Positions 22,087-32,202 of a stretch of 64,000 nucleotides of DNA are shown piece by piece. Position numbers and translations under genes: made by a program. The notes beneath the pieces are model-generated. The model searched no databases. It saw only the letters and a list, made by a program, of their open reading frames with translations, and was not told the origin of the DNA. Source of the stretch: Rugalucina vietnamica (taxonomy: Eukaryota; Mollusca; Bivalvia; Lucinida; Lucinidae); NCBI GenBank assembly GCA_964017185.1, contig OZ024875.1, forward strand, positions 48,005,986 to 48,069,985. The letters are read 5' to 3'. Within the stretch, counting starts at the first letter, position 1, and each line of letters opens with the position of its first letter.

Positions 22087-25000
22087 TTAAGCTCTGCTTA
22101 GGGTGTCTGGAATGATATTATCTCTTCCTCGGATATGTCTGATGTCAAGATTGTGCTCTTGCAACATGAGACTCCACCTGAGTAAACGCTGGTTCTTGTT
22201 TTTCATTTTATGTATGAAAGTCAGTGGATTGTGGTCACTGAAGACAACAATTGGTGCATGTGAAGAAGCTAAGTAAACTTCAAAGTGCTGAAGTGCAAGG
22301 ATTAGAGATAGGCATTCTTTCTCTATGGTAGAGTAATTTCTCTGATGCTTGTTAAACTTTTTGGAAAAATAACAAACAGGATGGTCAACACCATTGTCAT
22401 CTTCTTGCAGCAATACACTGCCTGCACCAACATCACTGGCATCTACAGCCAACTTGAAATCTTTGTCAAAACTTGGTGCTAAGAGAACCGGAGCACTTCT
22501 AAGTATGGCCTTGAGCTTATCAAATGACTTCTGGCAGTCATCCGTCCAAACATACTTGGCCTTCTTACCAAGCAAGTTTGTCAGAGGCTCAGCTATAGCC
22601 GAGAAGTTGTCGCAGAATTTCCTATAATATCCAGCCATACCCAGAAAGCGCATCAGTTGTCTTTTGCTAGTAGGTACAGGAAAATCTGAGATAGCCTCAA
22701 CTTTAGCTTCTACAGGTTTTACCTGACCTTGACCTACAATATGTCCAAGAAATGTCAAGTTTGCATGGCAAAATTCACTTTTTGCCAAGTTCACAGTTAG
22801 TTTAGCATCACTTAGCCGGTCAAAGAATGTTCTGATTGTCTGCAAGTGTTGTTGCCACTCCTCACTGAAGATAATAGCGTCGTCGATATAGGCTTTACAG
22901 CCATCCAGATTGGAAATCAAACTGTTGACCAGCCGCTGAAAAGTCGCAGGCGAGTTCTTCATTCCAAATGGCATGACTTTATACTGGTACAGTCCATCTG
23001 GTGTAACAAATGCCGAGATCTCCTTTGCTCTGTCCGTGAGGGGTATCTGCCAAAATCCCTTTAGCAGATCGAACTTTGTAACATACTTGGCATGTCCAAT
23101 ATTATCAATGCAGTCATCGATTCGTGGGATGGGAAAAGTGTCTGTTTTAGTGACAGAATTGACTTTTCGATAGTCTGTGCACATTCTAAATGTCCCGTCT
23201 GGCTTTGGTACAAGAATACAAGGAGAACTCCATTCACTTTGGCTGGGTTCAATGAAATCATTGTCCAGCAAATATTGAACTTCTTCCCTGAGATATTGCT
23301 GTTTTACAGGGTTCATTCTGTAAGGATGTTGCTTTACAGGTTTTGAACCTTCAATAATGTCAACATCATGATAGATTTTGTCAGTTCTGGATGGAATGTC
23401 CGGAAATAAGTGCTCATATTCGAGAACTAACTGTTTCAGTTCAAGTCTTTTGTCTGAATCAAGGTGAGACAGTTTCTGATCAAGATTCTGTAGTATGTCA
23501 GAATTCTGGAGTTTCGATGACGAGGGATCAGATTTCTCCAAGTTGAAGTCCTCAGAGTCCATTTGATTTTGTTCATGAGGGACAGAATTAACTATATTTA
23601 CTGATGAAATAACAGAACTATCCCTATCAATATACTTCTTGAGCATATTAATGTGACATAGCTGTTTTTGCTTGCGCCTCCCAGGAGTGTTAACAATGTA
23701 ATTCACGTCACTTAACTTTTTATCAACAGTATACGGGCCATAATATCTAGCTTGTAAAGGTCTGCCAGGAATGGGCAAGAGAGCAAGTACCTTGTCTCCA
23801 GGTTCAAAATTTCTGTCTTTAGCATTTTCATCATAACGAATCTTCATTTTGCTTTGAGTAGATTTGAGATTGGACCGAGCTGCATCACAGGCCTTTGATA
23901 GTCTGTTTTTGAAATCAGATACATACTGAAGTAAGTTCAAAGAACTGTCATCATCTGAGAGAAATTTCTTTTTTAGAAGTTTTAACGGTCCACGTACAGT
24001 GTGCCCAAAAACAAGCTCAAATGGGCTGAACCCCAGAGACTCTTGTACAGATTCTCTTACAGCAAATAGAAGCAAGTGTATGCCTTCATCCCAATCTTTT
24101 TCAGTGTCAAAGCAGTAAGATCTGATCATGTTTTTCAAAGTTTGATGGAATCTTTCTAAGGCACCTTGGCTTTCAGGGTGGTAAGCCGATGACTTGTATT
24201 GCTTAATTCCAAGTTCGTACATGACTTGCTGAAAAATTCCTGACATAAAATTTGAGCCCTGATCTGACTGGATAGATTTTGGGAGGCCTACAAATGTGAA
24301 GAACTTCACAAGTGCATTAACTATTGTTTTAGCCTTGATATTTCTGAGTGGGATAGCTTCAGGAAAGCGAGTTGAAGCACACATTATGGTCAGAAGATAT
24401 TCACAACCTTTCTTTGTTTTGGGTAAGGGACCTACACAATCAATAATCACTCTGCTGAAAGGTTCATCAAAGGCAGGAATGGGCTGCAATTGAGCTTTTG
24501 GAATGGTCTGATTGGGCTTTCCTACCATTTGACAAGTGTGGCAGGATTTGCAATGCTGTGAAACATCAGATTTTAATCCTGGCCAGTAGAAATGATTTAG
24601 AATCTTGTGATAGGTCTTATTTACACCTAAATGGCCTGACATGGGTGTTTCATGAGCCAAGTTTAAGATTTCAGGGCGATAAACCCTAGGAACCACAATT
24701 TGGTGGTTAACAGTCCACTCATCTGCTGCGGAGACATCCGGAGGACGCCATTTTCTCATCAAAATGCCATTTTTGACATAATAGCAAACAGGAACCTGGG
24801 ATATTTCATTTTCATTAAAAGCCCTTTCAAATAAAGGCGAGATCTCAGAATCGCTGTGTTGTTCTTTACAAAGCTGTGACCTTGACAGCTGGTCATGACC
24901 TTGGTCATTTGAGTTGGAAGGTGAAAGGTCATTTTCTGACCCCGACCTTGGATTGCTAGGGTCAGTCTGAATATCAGACTGACTAGGGGAAAGAGATGTT

Positions 25001-26484
25001 GAAATCTCTTTATTAAAGGACTGACCTATCAAAGTGTCAGTTAAATTTATGTCCTGCATCCCATCATATAATTTGGCTTTCTTAGCCATTGCCCTAGTAA
25101 CAGCACAAGAAGGGTAAAGGTCAGGAATTTCCTGCTCAATGGGATCAGGCGGTTGATCAACACATGGTGTGCTGGTCAAAAGTGGGTTTACCACAACCTT
25201 ATCTCCTGCCAAATCATTGCCTAACAGCAAATGAATACCTTTAAAGGGTAAGGAAGGTCTAATACCTACAGCCACGGGACCTTTAACTAAGTCTGAGGAC
25301 AAATAGATATTATGGAGCGGTACATTAACAAATCCACACTCTACGCCCTGGATAAGGACACTTGTCCCAGAAGAAGACTTCTCGGAAAATGGCAAGGTAT
25401 CTGCCAAGATAAGGGATTGAGAAGCTCCGGTATCTCGTAAGATTTTGATAGGGGTAGACTGGGCAGAGTCACTGTTAAGTGACACAAAACCATCTGATAA
25501 GAATGGTTCATAAATCTCCATAATAGAATCCTCAGAGACTGACTCTTTACAAGTTCTGGTCAGTATAGGGTTTTCTTCCTGGATACAAGACTGTGGTTTA
25601 GCCTTTAAGGAGGTGAGGCCTGTCGGTTTAGCACTATCTATATTTTCTCTTTCTTTCTTTCGTTTCAGTGCCAAACATTCAGAAATAATGTGGCCAGTTT
25701 TCTTACAATAATTACAAATTGGCTGGGATAAGGGATTTTGTCCTTTGTTTTCACTAGAAAATTTGGGTTTTGGACTGGAATTGTCAGTTGGATTACTGGG
25801 ATTGGCTTTGGGACCGGACTGAGGGGAATATGGTTTTGACTGAGGGGTAATTTGCTTTGATTGAGGGTTATATGGTTTCCTAGGATATGGCTTGTTGACA
25901 AATGAAGCCTTATGAGTCAAAGCATAGTCATCAGCTAAACGTGCTGCTGTTTCCAAGTTTTCAACTTCTCTTTCGTTCAAGAAAGCCTTAACATCAGAAT
26001 TTATGCACCGTTTGAATTCTTCAACAAGCATGAGCTGCCTTAGCTTTGCATGATCAGAACCTACTTTCTTTGAAGAACACCATCTATCAAATAGTTGCTC
26101 TTTTGTTCTAGCAAACTCAACATGAGTCTGGTCATGTTCTTTTCTACAGTCTCTAAATTTCTGCCTGTATGCCTCAGGGACCAACTCATAAGCCTTAAGA
26201 ATAAATTCCTTTACTGTATCATAATCTGAGCTTTGCTCAAGAGAAAGCTGAGTGTAAATTTCTCGAGCTTTACCAATTACAACACTTTGCAAAAGCAAGG
26301 TCCAGTGCTCTCTTGGCCATTTCAAGTTTTCTGCCACCTTCTCAAAATGTAAGAAATATTTGTCAACCTCTTTTTCTTGAAATGGAGGAACGAGACGAAT
26401 GTGTTTTGTGACATCAAATACTGTACTAGTAGCCAAAGGCAAAGATTTTGATTTTGATTTGTCATTAAGTTCAATTTCCTTCAT
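22087..26484 (-). CDS. Gag-Pol polyprotein, order protease-integrase-RT-RNase H
   Basis: 1465 codons from the first ATG; the frame is open further upstream into the gag coiled coil. Residues about 25-195 are a SCAN-like/gag capsid region (WPREHWTLLLQS, AYRQKFR). A CCHC zinc knuckle lies at 257-270. The protease DTGA is at 351-354. The integrase zinc-binding domain (GHLGVNKT, CKSCHTC) spans about 611-651. The integrase core has D682, D741 and E777 (D,D-35-E), followed by a GPY/F-type module near 912-945. RT covers about 1045-1225 with YIDD at 1199-1202. RNase H begins near DASDVGAG (1348) and the protein ends DTLSRA. All catalytic residues checked are present and no internal stop occurs. It is intact apart from the N-terminal gag frame break near 26575. 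Confidence 0.93.
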   Translation of the reverse strand: MKEIELNDKSKSKSLPLATSTVFDVTKHIRLVPPFQEKEVDKYFLHFEKVAENLKWPREHWTLLLQSVVIGKAREIYTQLSLEQSSDYDTVKEFILKAYELVPEAYRQKFRDCRKEHDQTHVEFARTKEQLFDRWCSSKKVGSDHAKLRQLMLVEEFKRCINSDVKAFLNEREVENLETAARLADDYALTHKASFVNKPYPRKPYNPQSKQITPQSKPYSPQSGPKANPSNPTDNSSPKPKFSSENKGQNPLSQPICNYCKKTGHIISECLALKRKKERENIDSAKPTGLTSLKAKPQSCIQEENPILTRTCKESVSEDSIMEIYEPFLSDGFVSLNSDSAQSTPIKILRDTGASQSLILADTLPFSEKSSSGTSVLIQGVECGFVNVPLHNIYLSSDLVKGPVAVGIRPSLPFKGIHLLLGNDLAGDKVVVNPLLTSTPCVDQPPDPIEQEIPDLYPSCAVTRAMAKKAKLYDGMQDINLTDTLIGQSFNKEISTSLSPSQSDIQTDPSNPRSGSENDLSPSNSNDQGHDQLSRSQLCKEQHSDSEISPLFERAFNENEISQVPVCYYVKNGILMRKWRPPDVSAADEWTVNHQIVVPRVYRPEILNLAHETPMSGHLGVNKTYHKILNHFYWPGLKSDVSQHCKSCHTCQMVGKPNQTIPKAQLQPIPAFDEPFSRVIIDCVGPLPKTKKGCEYLLTIMCASTRFPEAIPLRNIKAKTIVNALVKFFTFVGLPKSIQSDQGSNFMSGIFQQVMYELGIKQYKSSAYHPESQGALERFHQTLKNMIRSYCFDTEKDWDEGIHLLLFAVRESVQESLGFSPFELVFGHTVRGPLKLLKKKFLSDDDSSLNLLQYVSDFKNRLSKACDAARSNLKSTQSKMKIRYDENAKDRNFEPGDKVLALLPIPGRPLQARYYGPYTVDKKLSDVNYIVNTPGRRKQKQLCHINMLKKYIDRDSSVISSVNIVNSVPHEQNQMDSEDFNLEKSDPSSSKLQNSDILQNLDQKLSHLDSDKRLELKQLVLEYEHLFPDIPSRTDKIYHDVDIIEGSKPVKQHPYRMNPVKQQYLREEVQYLLDNDFIEPSQSEWSSPCILVPKPDGTFRMCTDYRKVNSVTKTDTFPIPRIDDCIDNIGHAKYVTKFDLLKGFWQIPLTDRAKEISAFVTPDGLYQYKVMPFGMKNSPATFQRLVNSLISNLDGCKAYIDDAIIFSEEWQQHLQTIRTFFDRLSDAKLTVNLAKSEFCHANLTFLGHIVGQGQVKPVEAKVEAISDFPVPTSKRQLMRFLGMAGYYRKFCDNFSAIAEPLTNLLGKKAKYVWTDDCQKSFDKLKAILRSAPVLLAPSFDKDFKLAVDASDVGAGSVLLQEDDNGVDHPVCYFSKKFNKHQRNYSTIEKECLSLILALQHFEVYLASSHAPIVVFSDHNPLTFIHKMKNKNQRLLRWSLMLQEHNLDIRHIRGRDNIIPDTLSRA

Positions 26485-26551
26485 TCTTAACTGAAATTGC
26501 CTTTCTCTTTCTTTTTCTTCAATTTCAAATTTAAATTTTTCTTTTTCAATT

Positions 26552-27079
26552 TCAAGCCTTTCTTCTCTTTCTAATTTTTTCTTTTTCTAACTCAATTTTT
26601 TCTCGTTCTAATTCTCTTTGTTTTTCCTTCTCTCGTTCTTCCATTTCTAACTTTTGTTTATCCATTTCTAACTTTTGTTTATGCATTCTTTCTTCCCGTT
26701 CTAAAGTTTCCAATCTTATTCTTTCTTCCCTTTTGGCCTTTTCTGCCCTTATTATTTCATCCCGTTCTAAAGTTTCCAACCTTATTCTTTCTTCATACTC
26801 AAATTTTAGTTTTTCCATCTCAATTTGTCTTTTGATTTCTAGTTCCCTCAACTGCAAGTCAGTCTGAGTGACTAGAATCTGAGAAGTAGCCGAGGAATCA
26901 AAAATTTCCTCGTCAACAAAAAACTGAATCAAAATGTTCTTAATTTCATGTTTTAACATGGAAGTCTTGATATTTGACAACCCATAATGATCAGCTATGT
27001 CTAAGAGGTCACTCTTTTTGGCCTTATCTAACAGCTCCTGAGAAGGCGCAGCAATAAAGTCACTTAGTTTGAATGACAT
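26552..27079 (-). CDS. N-terminal part of gag, SAP-like motif and coiled coil
   Basis: 175 codons. Residues about 18-50 (KKSDLLDIADHYGLSNIKTS) resemble a SAP-type helix-extended-helix, and residues about 75-175 are a charged E/K/R coiled coil. The frame ends shortly after an A run near 26575. The next frame continues the same coiled-coil composition into the long Gag-Pol frame, so a 1-nt indel in the run probably split one original gag. A programmed shift is possible but would be in an unusual place within gag. Confidence 0.8.
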   Translation of the reverse strand: MSFKLSDFIAAPSQELLDKAKKSDLLDIADHYGLSNIKTSMLKHEIKNILIQFFVDEEIFDSSATSQILVTQTDLQLRELEIKRQIEMEKLKFEYEERIRLETLERDEIIRAEKAKREERIRLETLEREERMHKQKLEMDKQKLEMEEREKEKQRELEREKIELEKEKIRKRRKA

Positions 27080-27163
27080 GGTTGCTTTTTGCTGGCTTTA
27101 GCTATTTAAACAGCAAACAGTGAAGATACTTTAGAATTTTAAATAAATTTGGTGCACAAGAAA

Positions 27164-27240
27164 TTTCCTGGGCATACTCCCTTGGGAAGTTTACCAGTAC
27201 TGAATGCACATCTTTCAACAAGTAACTGTCATACATAACA
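27164..27240 (-). repeat. 5' LTR remnant, 77 bp
   Basis: Identical to 21863-21939. On the minus strand similarity stops abruptly after CCCAGGAAA; the rest of the LTR and any primer-binding site are missing, and leader sequence follows. The transcription start would be lost with it. Confidence 0.85.
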
Positions 27241-27551
27241 ATATATATTATAGATCTACGTGGTGATGTTGCCATTTGAAAAAAAGGTATTCAAGTTAAT
27301 GAATTTTCTACTTCAACAATAATGTTGCGCTTAAATGCAACTAGGTCGGCCCAACCATTTGTACAGAATTCATCTTTTACGGACATGACGTTCCTGGTCA
27401 TTCTGTACTAACGGAGTGTGTGTGAATAGTACACATGAACTGGCGGGGTTAAAATGCAACAACAGAATGAGGACGTGTACGAAAACACTTCTAAAAGTTA
27501 AGACCATAAATTAAATTGGTTGTTAGTCATGCGTTAATCAGTATTTCCCCA

Positions 27552-27655
27552 AAATTATTTAAAATGATCAACAAAGAAAGTGAATTTCCCCTATTGAAAG
27601 TATTAATATGCCACGAGCACTGCGTCATCTCTGTCGCATAGATGCTGAAACCTCA
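27552..27655 (+). repeat. Short dispersed repeat, partner at 15652-15780
   Basis: See TTTAAAATGATCA and TGCGTCATCTCTGTCGCATA. Here it directly adjoins the Penelope-like copy at 27659. Confidence 0.5.
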
Positions 27656-27658
27656 AAA

Positions 27659-28042
27659 GATACAAGTAGGCAAAGATCAGGCAAAGGCGCAATCAGAAAA
27701 AGATTCCCACTCCAAAAACTGAGGTGGGAAAAAACCAAACTAACAATCAGGCACTTATACCATGAAACATATCGTAAGCCGAATGAGCAGCTATTTTCCC
27801 AATAGGTGGCCACTCAGTTACCTTAACTTAACTAAAAATATGAAAACCTACATAAGGCGCCAACAGCACAATTTTTTTTAAACACCAAGACATAAAACAA
27901 AAAGAACCACCACAGAAGTATCGACTTCGAACGATCAGTAACACAAAGTTACTGGCGGTTTTAAACCGGTTTTACAGGTGCCTAACCTCACCCTCAGCTT
28001 CTGCAGTGGTTCATAACATTTAGTTAGTTCTTCGGTCCTCGT
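27659..28042 (-). mobile_element. Penelope-like family, 5'-truncated 3' end
   Basis: Well-preserved copy from ATACAAGTAGGCAAAGATCA through ACCTCACCCTCAGCTTCTGC to TTCGGTCCTCG. It is about 380 bp long. Confidence 0.8.
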
Positions 28043-28204
28043 GCATCAAATCTTGATGCTTAGTCTTCCTGCGCTGAAAAATCTTGAAAAAATGCTTAGT
28101 CTTCCTGCGCTGTAATATCGTTTCATGGTCAAAGCCTGGATCAATCGGCTCCATCAGGATAACATGTCCGTGACACGAATACCCCGTTAAGCCCTACTTT
28201 TATA

Positions 28205-28440
28205 TGAGCCTGTGCTTGAAAAAACCGACAATTTGTGTTCCGACCAGGTCCGATACAAACCGGCCTGTACAAGCACAGAAGATGGCTAGAGGCTGGAAAT
28301 TTTGGATTTAAGAAGAAGAGGGGTTGTACTATCCGTGTAGCGAAAACAAAGGCGCTGATCAGCTTCGCAGTTACTGCGAAGCTGATCTGCGCCTTTGTTT
28401 TCGCCTATGCAGATTGTTACTTTTCACATACGGCGGCTCA
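28205..28440. mobile_element. MITE family 2 with TATA target duplication
   Basis: Starts TGAGCC and ends GGCGGCTCA. TATA is repeated at 28201-28204 and 28441-28444. The centre is a hairpin (GGCGCTGATCAGCTTCGCAG and its inverse). Confidence 0.8.
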
Positions 28441-28444
28441 TATA

Positions 28445-30186
28445 GCAAAACTGGAGTATGACCCACCGCCTACGATTACTCTAATAGCTGCATCGACATT
28501 GCATCGACCCAGATCTCTATCAAACTCATGATCATGGACAAATGCTACTACGCTAATGTTTGTGCCCGGTACTTCTTCGGCAGACGAAGATGAGCCATAT
28601 CCATGCCGTTTCCCATATCATTAGCACAATTACCCAGCAGTCCCCTGATTCATAAATCTATATTGTTACATATTTTAAACTTATGGAAACAGAATTTATT
28701 ATGATTTAGACAAGAACTGACAATGACAAGTCATGTAAAACCTTCATTAGATCTAAGTTATTTTTATATCTAAGTCTTTTCATATATTTACATTTGTCTT
28801 TTCTTACTTTTTATTCCTTCATTTTAATTAGTTTATCTTTTTATATCTTTCAGTTATGCCCATCCAAAAACTATGTGTTATATTAAGATGACATACCAAA
28901 TGCAACCTTTTGAATTACACCCAGAAAAATGCTTAGTCTTCCTGCGCTGTAATATCGTTTCATGGTCGCACAATCATATAACTGACCCATATGTTTTCAT
29001 ATTTTGAAAAGGTTGGGTCAAAACAATATGGCAATGAAAATAATTTGATTTACCTCAGAATTTCAAAAAGTGCTAAAATTGTTGATATAAATGATATAGA
29101 TGATTAGACAGTTAAAGTGAAATTATTAATCCCATAACAATATAAAATTATATAGAGAATTCGCGACACAAAACGATATAATCCTGAACAAAAATAAAAT
29201 TTAGAATTTTTGATCACCTACAGAAGATCGGCTTCAAAATGGTCAAAATACAATAGTATTTGAGGGCATTAATTTGGATGTTTTTGCCCCTTCAATTAGG
29301 CATAAAAACAGGTCAAACTTGAAATAGAAAAGAAAGTGACCAATTTTATAACGTTTGAGTGTCATCATGAAAGTCTATTTGTTATTAGCATGTTACTTTG
29401 CACATGGAGCATCAAATTTTAAGGAATAAGTTTATGGTAGAAACAATGTCAATTCCATTTTCGAAGAAAGGTAAGTTTTCGTCGTATAAAAATAAAAGAA
29501 AAATGTAATACAACAGTGTATTGTATTGGATGTTTCTGATCATCTATTACATAAAACAAACTCATACTAAAGGATTTAGAAAGACATAGAATTTCTCAAA
29601 TTCGTTTCTAATAAAAATGATTAAAACAGTGGCTAGGTTTGCATTGATTTAATACACTTTGCATTTCTACGAGGCTAAAAAATAGATAGCCGATAAATGA
29701 TAGTGACAATTTTACGTGATTTTTTTCTGTTGATATACATGAAATAACACGATTGCCAGTTGATAATTGCCATTATATATTACATTAAAGCATAATTGAC
29801 AAAACGTTTGTAATTGTCAGCAGCGTGTAAGTCTTAATTTAAAAGTTTTTAAATATGAAGTTAAGAGATATCTTTTATAATTCATGTAGACCAAAGAATA
29901 TGACTTTTCTGAAGTGAGTGTCACTCTAATTAGATGTAAGGAAATAATGGTATCTTAATATAAAAATTCGAAATGTCATACTATCGCTCTAAGAAAAAAT
30001 ATATACACCAAATAACTTTCTTTGTAAACTGACACAAGAGTACATCTTGTTAAAGAAAAAGAATAAACACTGTATCAAACGATCTCCACATACTTTTATA
30101 TACATAATTATAAAATCATAACTATTTGACTATGAACGGCATTTATTTCTATTCTAGTATGTTTTGCATTTCACTTTTATTTGCAG
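28445..30186. other. AT-rich non-coding region upstream of the CNB gene
   Basis: Only a short repeat (ATGCTTAGTCTTCCTGCGCT) shared between 28040-28115 and 28928-28970 is visible. It may hold the promoter or 5' exons of the gene starting at 30234, but no motif is diagnostic. TTTATTTGCAG at about 30176-30186 is a plausible acceptor for a 5' untranslated exon. Confidence 0.45.
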
Positions 30187-30233
30187 TGTAAATCCACTTA
30201 TCCGCACGTCAAACAACGCGAACAATAAAGAAT

Positions 30234-30770
30234 ATGTTAAAAATGAACTCATCTAGCAATAAAACCATTAACTTGAGCCTGGGAACCAGCAGATCGCGAA
30301 AGACTTCCACAACGTTGTCATCCGCGTCAGAGAGCAGTGTCTTTGAGAGAGGGAGTAATAGAAAATACAGCGTCGCTCTAGCAGAAACCGTTTCTCGGAT
30401 TAACCTCCAGCGACGCTCAGTGCCGGATAACCGAACCGACAGAAAATTCAGCGTTGGGTTTCCTCTTACGGAATTCGCTTCAAAATGGCGGCGACCGTCA
30501 CGTGCCGACGAACAAGAAGACGAAGTGAGGCGTAACTTGTTGAGACACTCCAAGAGTGACGAGGCCCTACCGAAATTGAAAAGACAGTTTTCGAGATGGC
30601 GGGTTTTGCAGATGGTCCATAATGCTAACCGAAAGCTGAGTAACGGGGACTTGATTTCAGAAAGAAGAAAATCGTCTGTGTTTGACGTTCTCAAGTTTGT
30701 TAACTTTGGAAAGGCTGAAATACAGAAACGCAGGATGGTGCGCTTTTGGAAACAGAAAGCCCGCCAAAAG
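30234..30770 (+). CDS. Alternative first coding exon A of the CNB-domain gene
   Basis: The ATG at 30234 has an in-frame TAA upstream, just inside a possible acceptor (TTTGCAG). It encodes 179 residues, ends in phase 0 at AAAAG followed by GTAGTA, and can join in frame to 55742. The peptide is Ser/Arg-rich and low in hydrophobic residues up to about residue 120. It carries RRPS and RRKSS sites fitting protein kinase A consensus, then becomes helical and basic (RMVRFWKQKARQK). Its frame has codon-like composition and no stops over 0.54 kb of AT-rich DNA, unlike surrounding sequence. Assignment to the downstream gene is by phase and strand and is not proven; it could belong to a separate gene. 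Confidence 0.6.
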
Positions 30771-32202
30771 GTAGTATACATTATCTTGATATTGATAATT
30801 AGAAAAAGAAACGTATAATATGAATAAATAAATGAATAAATAAATAACACGGAAATTACGACTGTTTTGAGAATAATCATAACTTAATTTGAGATGCAAG
30901 TTTAAAAACTGTCAAATACAATACATGAACCTCTATGTAAAGCTCGATTTTCACCTCTGGCACGTCAAAAGTCAGGCAAATCCACAAAGTAGCACGTGAA
31001 AGTTTGTAAACAGTAGAAAAGGGGAATCGTTTTGTGTTACACATTTTCCCAGTGCCATGTGAAGCACGTGGTCATATATATATGTTTTTTGCGTGATGAT
31101 TGAAAACATACTTATTTAATTTCAAAGTATTTGCACTATATCCTTTTTGAATCGCACCCAGGCTTAAAATCTAAAGGTTTTGGTTTTGTAAAACTGAAGT
31201 AGACATTGATAAAAGGAACTGATTGTCAAAAACTTCACCAAATTATCATGACTGGTTCTGGAGATAGCTTGATTTGTAATTTGGCATTTAATCTTATGAA
31301 TATTCATAAGTTCCACTATGACGTCATAGAAGCACATAGGCAAGTTTGAATATTATTTAAACAAACAACTGAAACAAACTACTTAACATTGAAAATAATT
31401 AGAAACCATTATAACAGCTTATTGTTTCAGTTTCAAAACTTTTGATCATCATTTAAGTGAAATATTTTGGATTTTATTTTTTTTTTGCAAAGGGAGACTA
31501 CTCTCACATGAATATAATGTTATTATTCAAATACGATCTCATATCTTTTGAGCCGATTGGTATATTTGGGTTTAGTTTTCGATAAGCAAGTCCCAAGAAC
31601 AAATGTGTTCAGCAGACAAAGAATAAAAAGGTCCCAAAAGAACCTTTGTATATCCCCTTTAACTTTATTTCTTTTTGTATACAGGTAACAATCCATAAAG
31701 TGATACATATAAATGCATACAATCACAAGTACTTAAAATATGAACTGTTTCCCAGAAATAGAGAATAAACAACTTGAAAATTGCCATTTTAAGCCTTTTC
31801 CCTGCGGTTTTATTTCTTACACCCCATTTCATAAAACCACCCTTGACATAGAAGACCCCATATCTACTATTGCTAAAGTGTCGGTCTCCTGAATCTTAAG
31901 CCATCGAAAGATTGTCTAAACATAAATTTATTGATGAGACTGCGTATGCTAAAGTTGTAAAATATTTTCCAATGTGTTTCTGCTTTCTTATTTTGCATAC
32001 CGAGGTCAAAGAAATGACCCCTTAATTAATATTAAGACAATCGTAACGCAATCTTAAGCGCAGTGGGGCCGGGACTTAGATAAACATTTAATATATGCAT
32101 TAAATTTTACTGACTGAAAGGTTGCAGAAAATGGGGTGAAAAATGAAGTTCCGTTGATTGACAGTTTTCATGGCTTGTTCAATGCATATCATCAATATGT
32201 AT
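30771..32202. other. Intron sequence, no feature seen
   Basis: AT-rich, with no open frame bounded by splice sites and no repeat shared with the rest of the window that I could see. Confidence 0.4.

Larger units (their letters stand above)
21119..27240 (-). mobile_element. Ty3/gypsy LTR retrotransposon with Gmr1-type domain order
   Basis: On the minus strand: remnant 5' LTR (27164-27240), leader, gag, protease, integrase, RT, RNase H, polypurine tract and 3' LTR (21119-21939). ATAT flanks both ends (21115-21118 and 27241-27244), a possible 4-bp target duplication in AT-rich DNA. The 77 bp shared by both LTRs are identical, suggesting a recent insertion. Integrase precedes RT, the reverse of ordinary Ty3/gypsy pol and the order reported for Gmr1-like elements. 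No envelope gene is seen. The copy is damaged by a 5' LTR deletion and one gag frameshift. Confidence 0.92.

Noticed and set aside
30209..30880. 223-codon minus-strand frame
   Set aside because: Antisense shadow of exon A; it opens with a low-complexity hydrophobic start from an AT-rich stretch.
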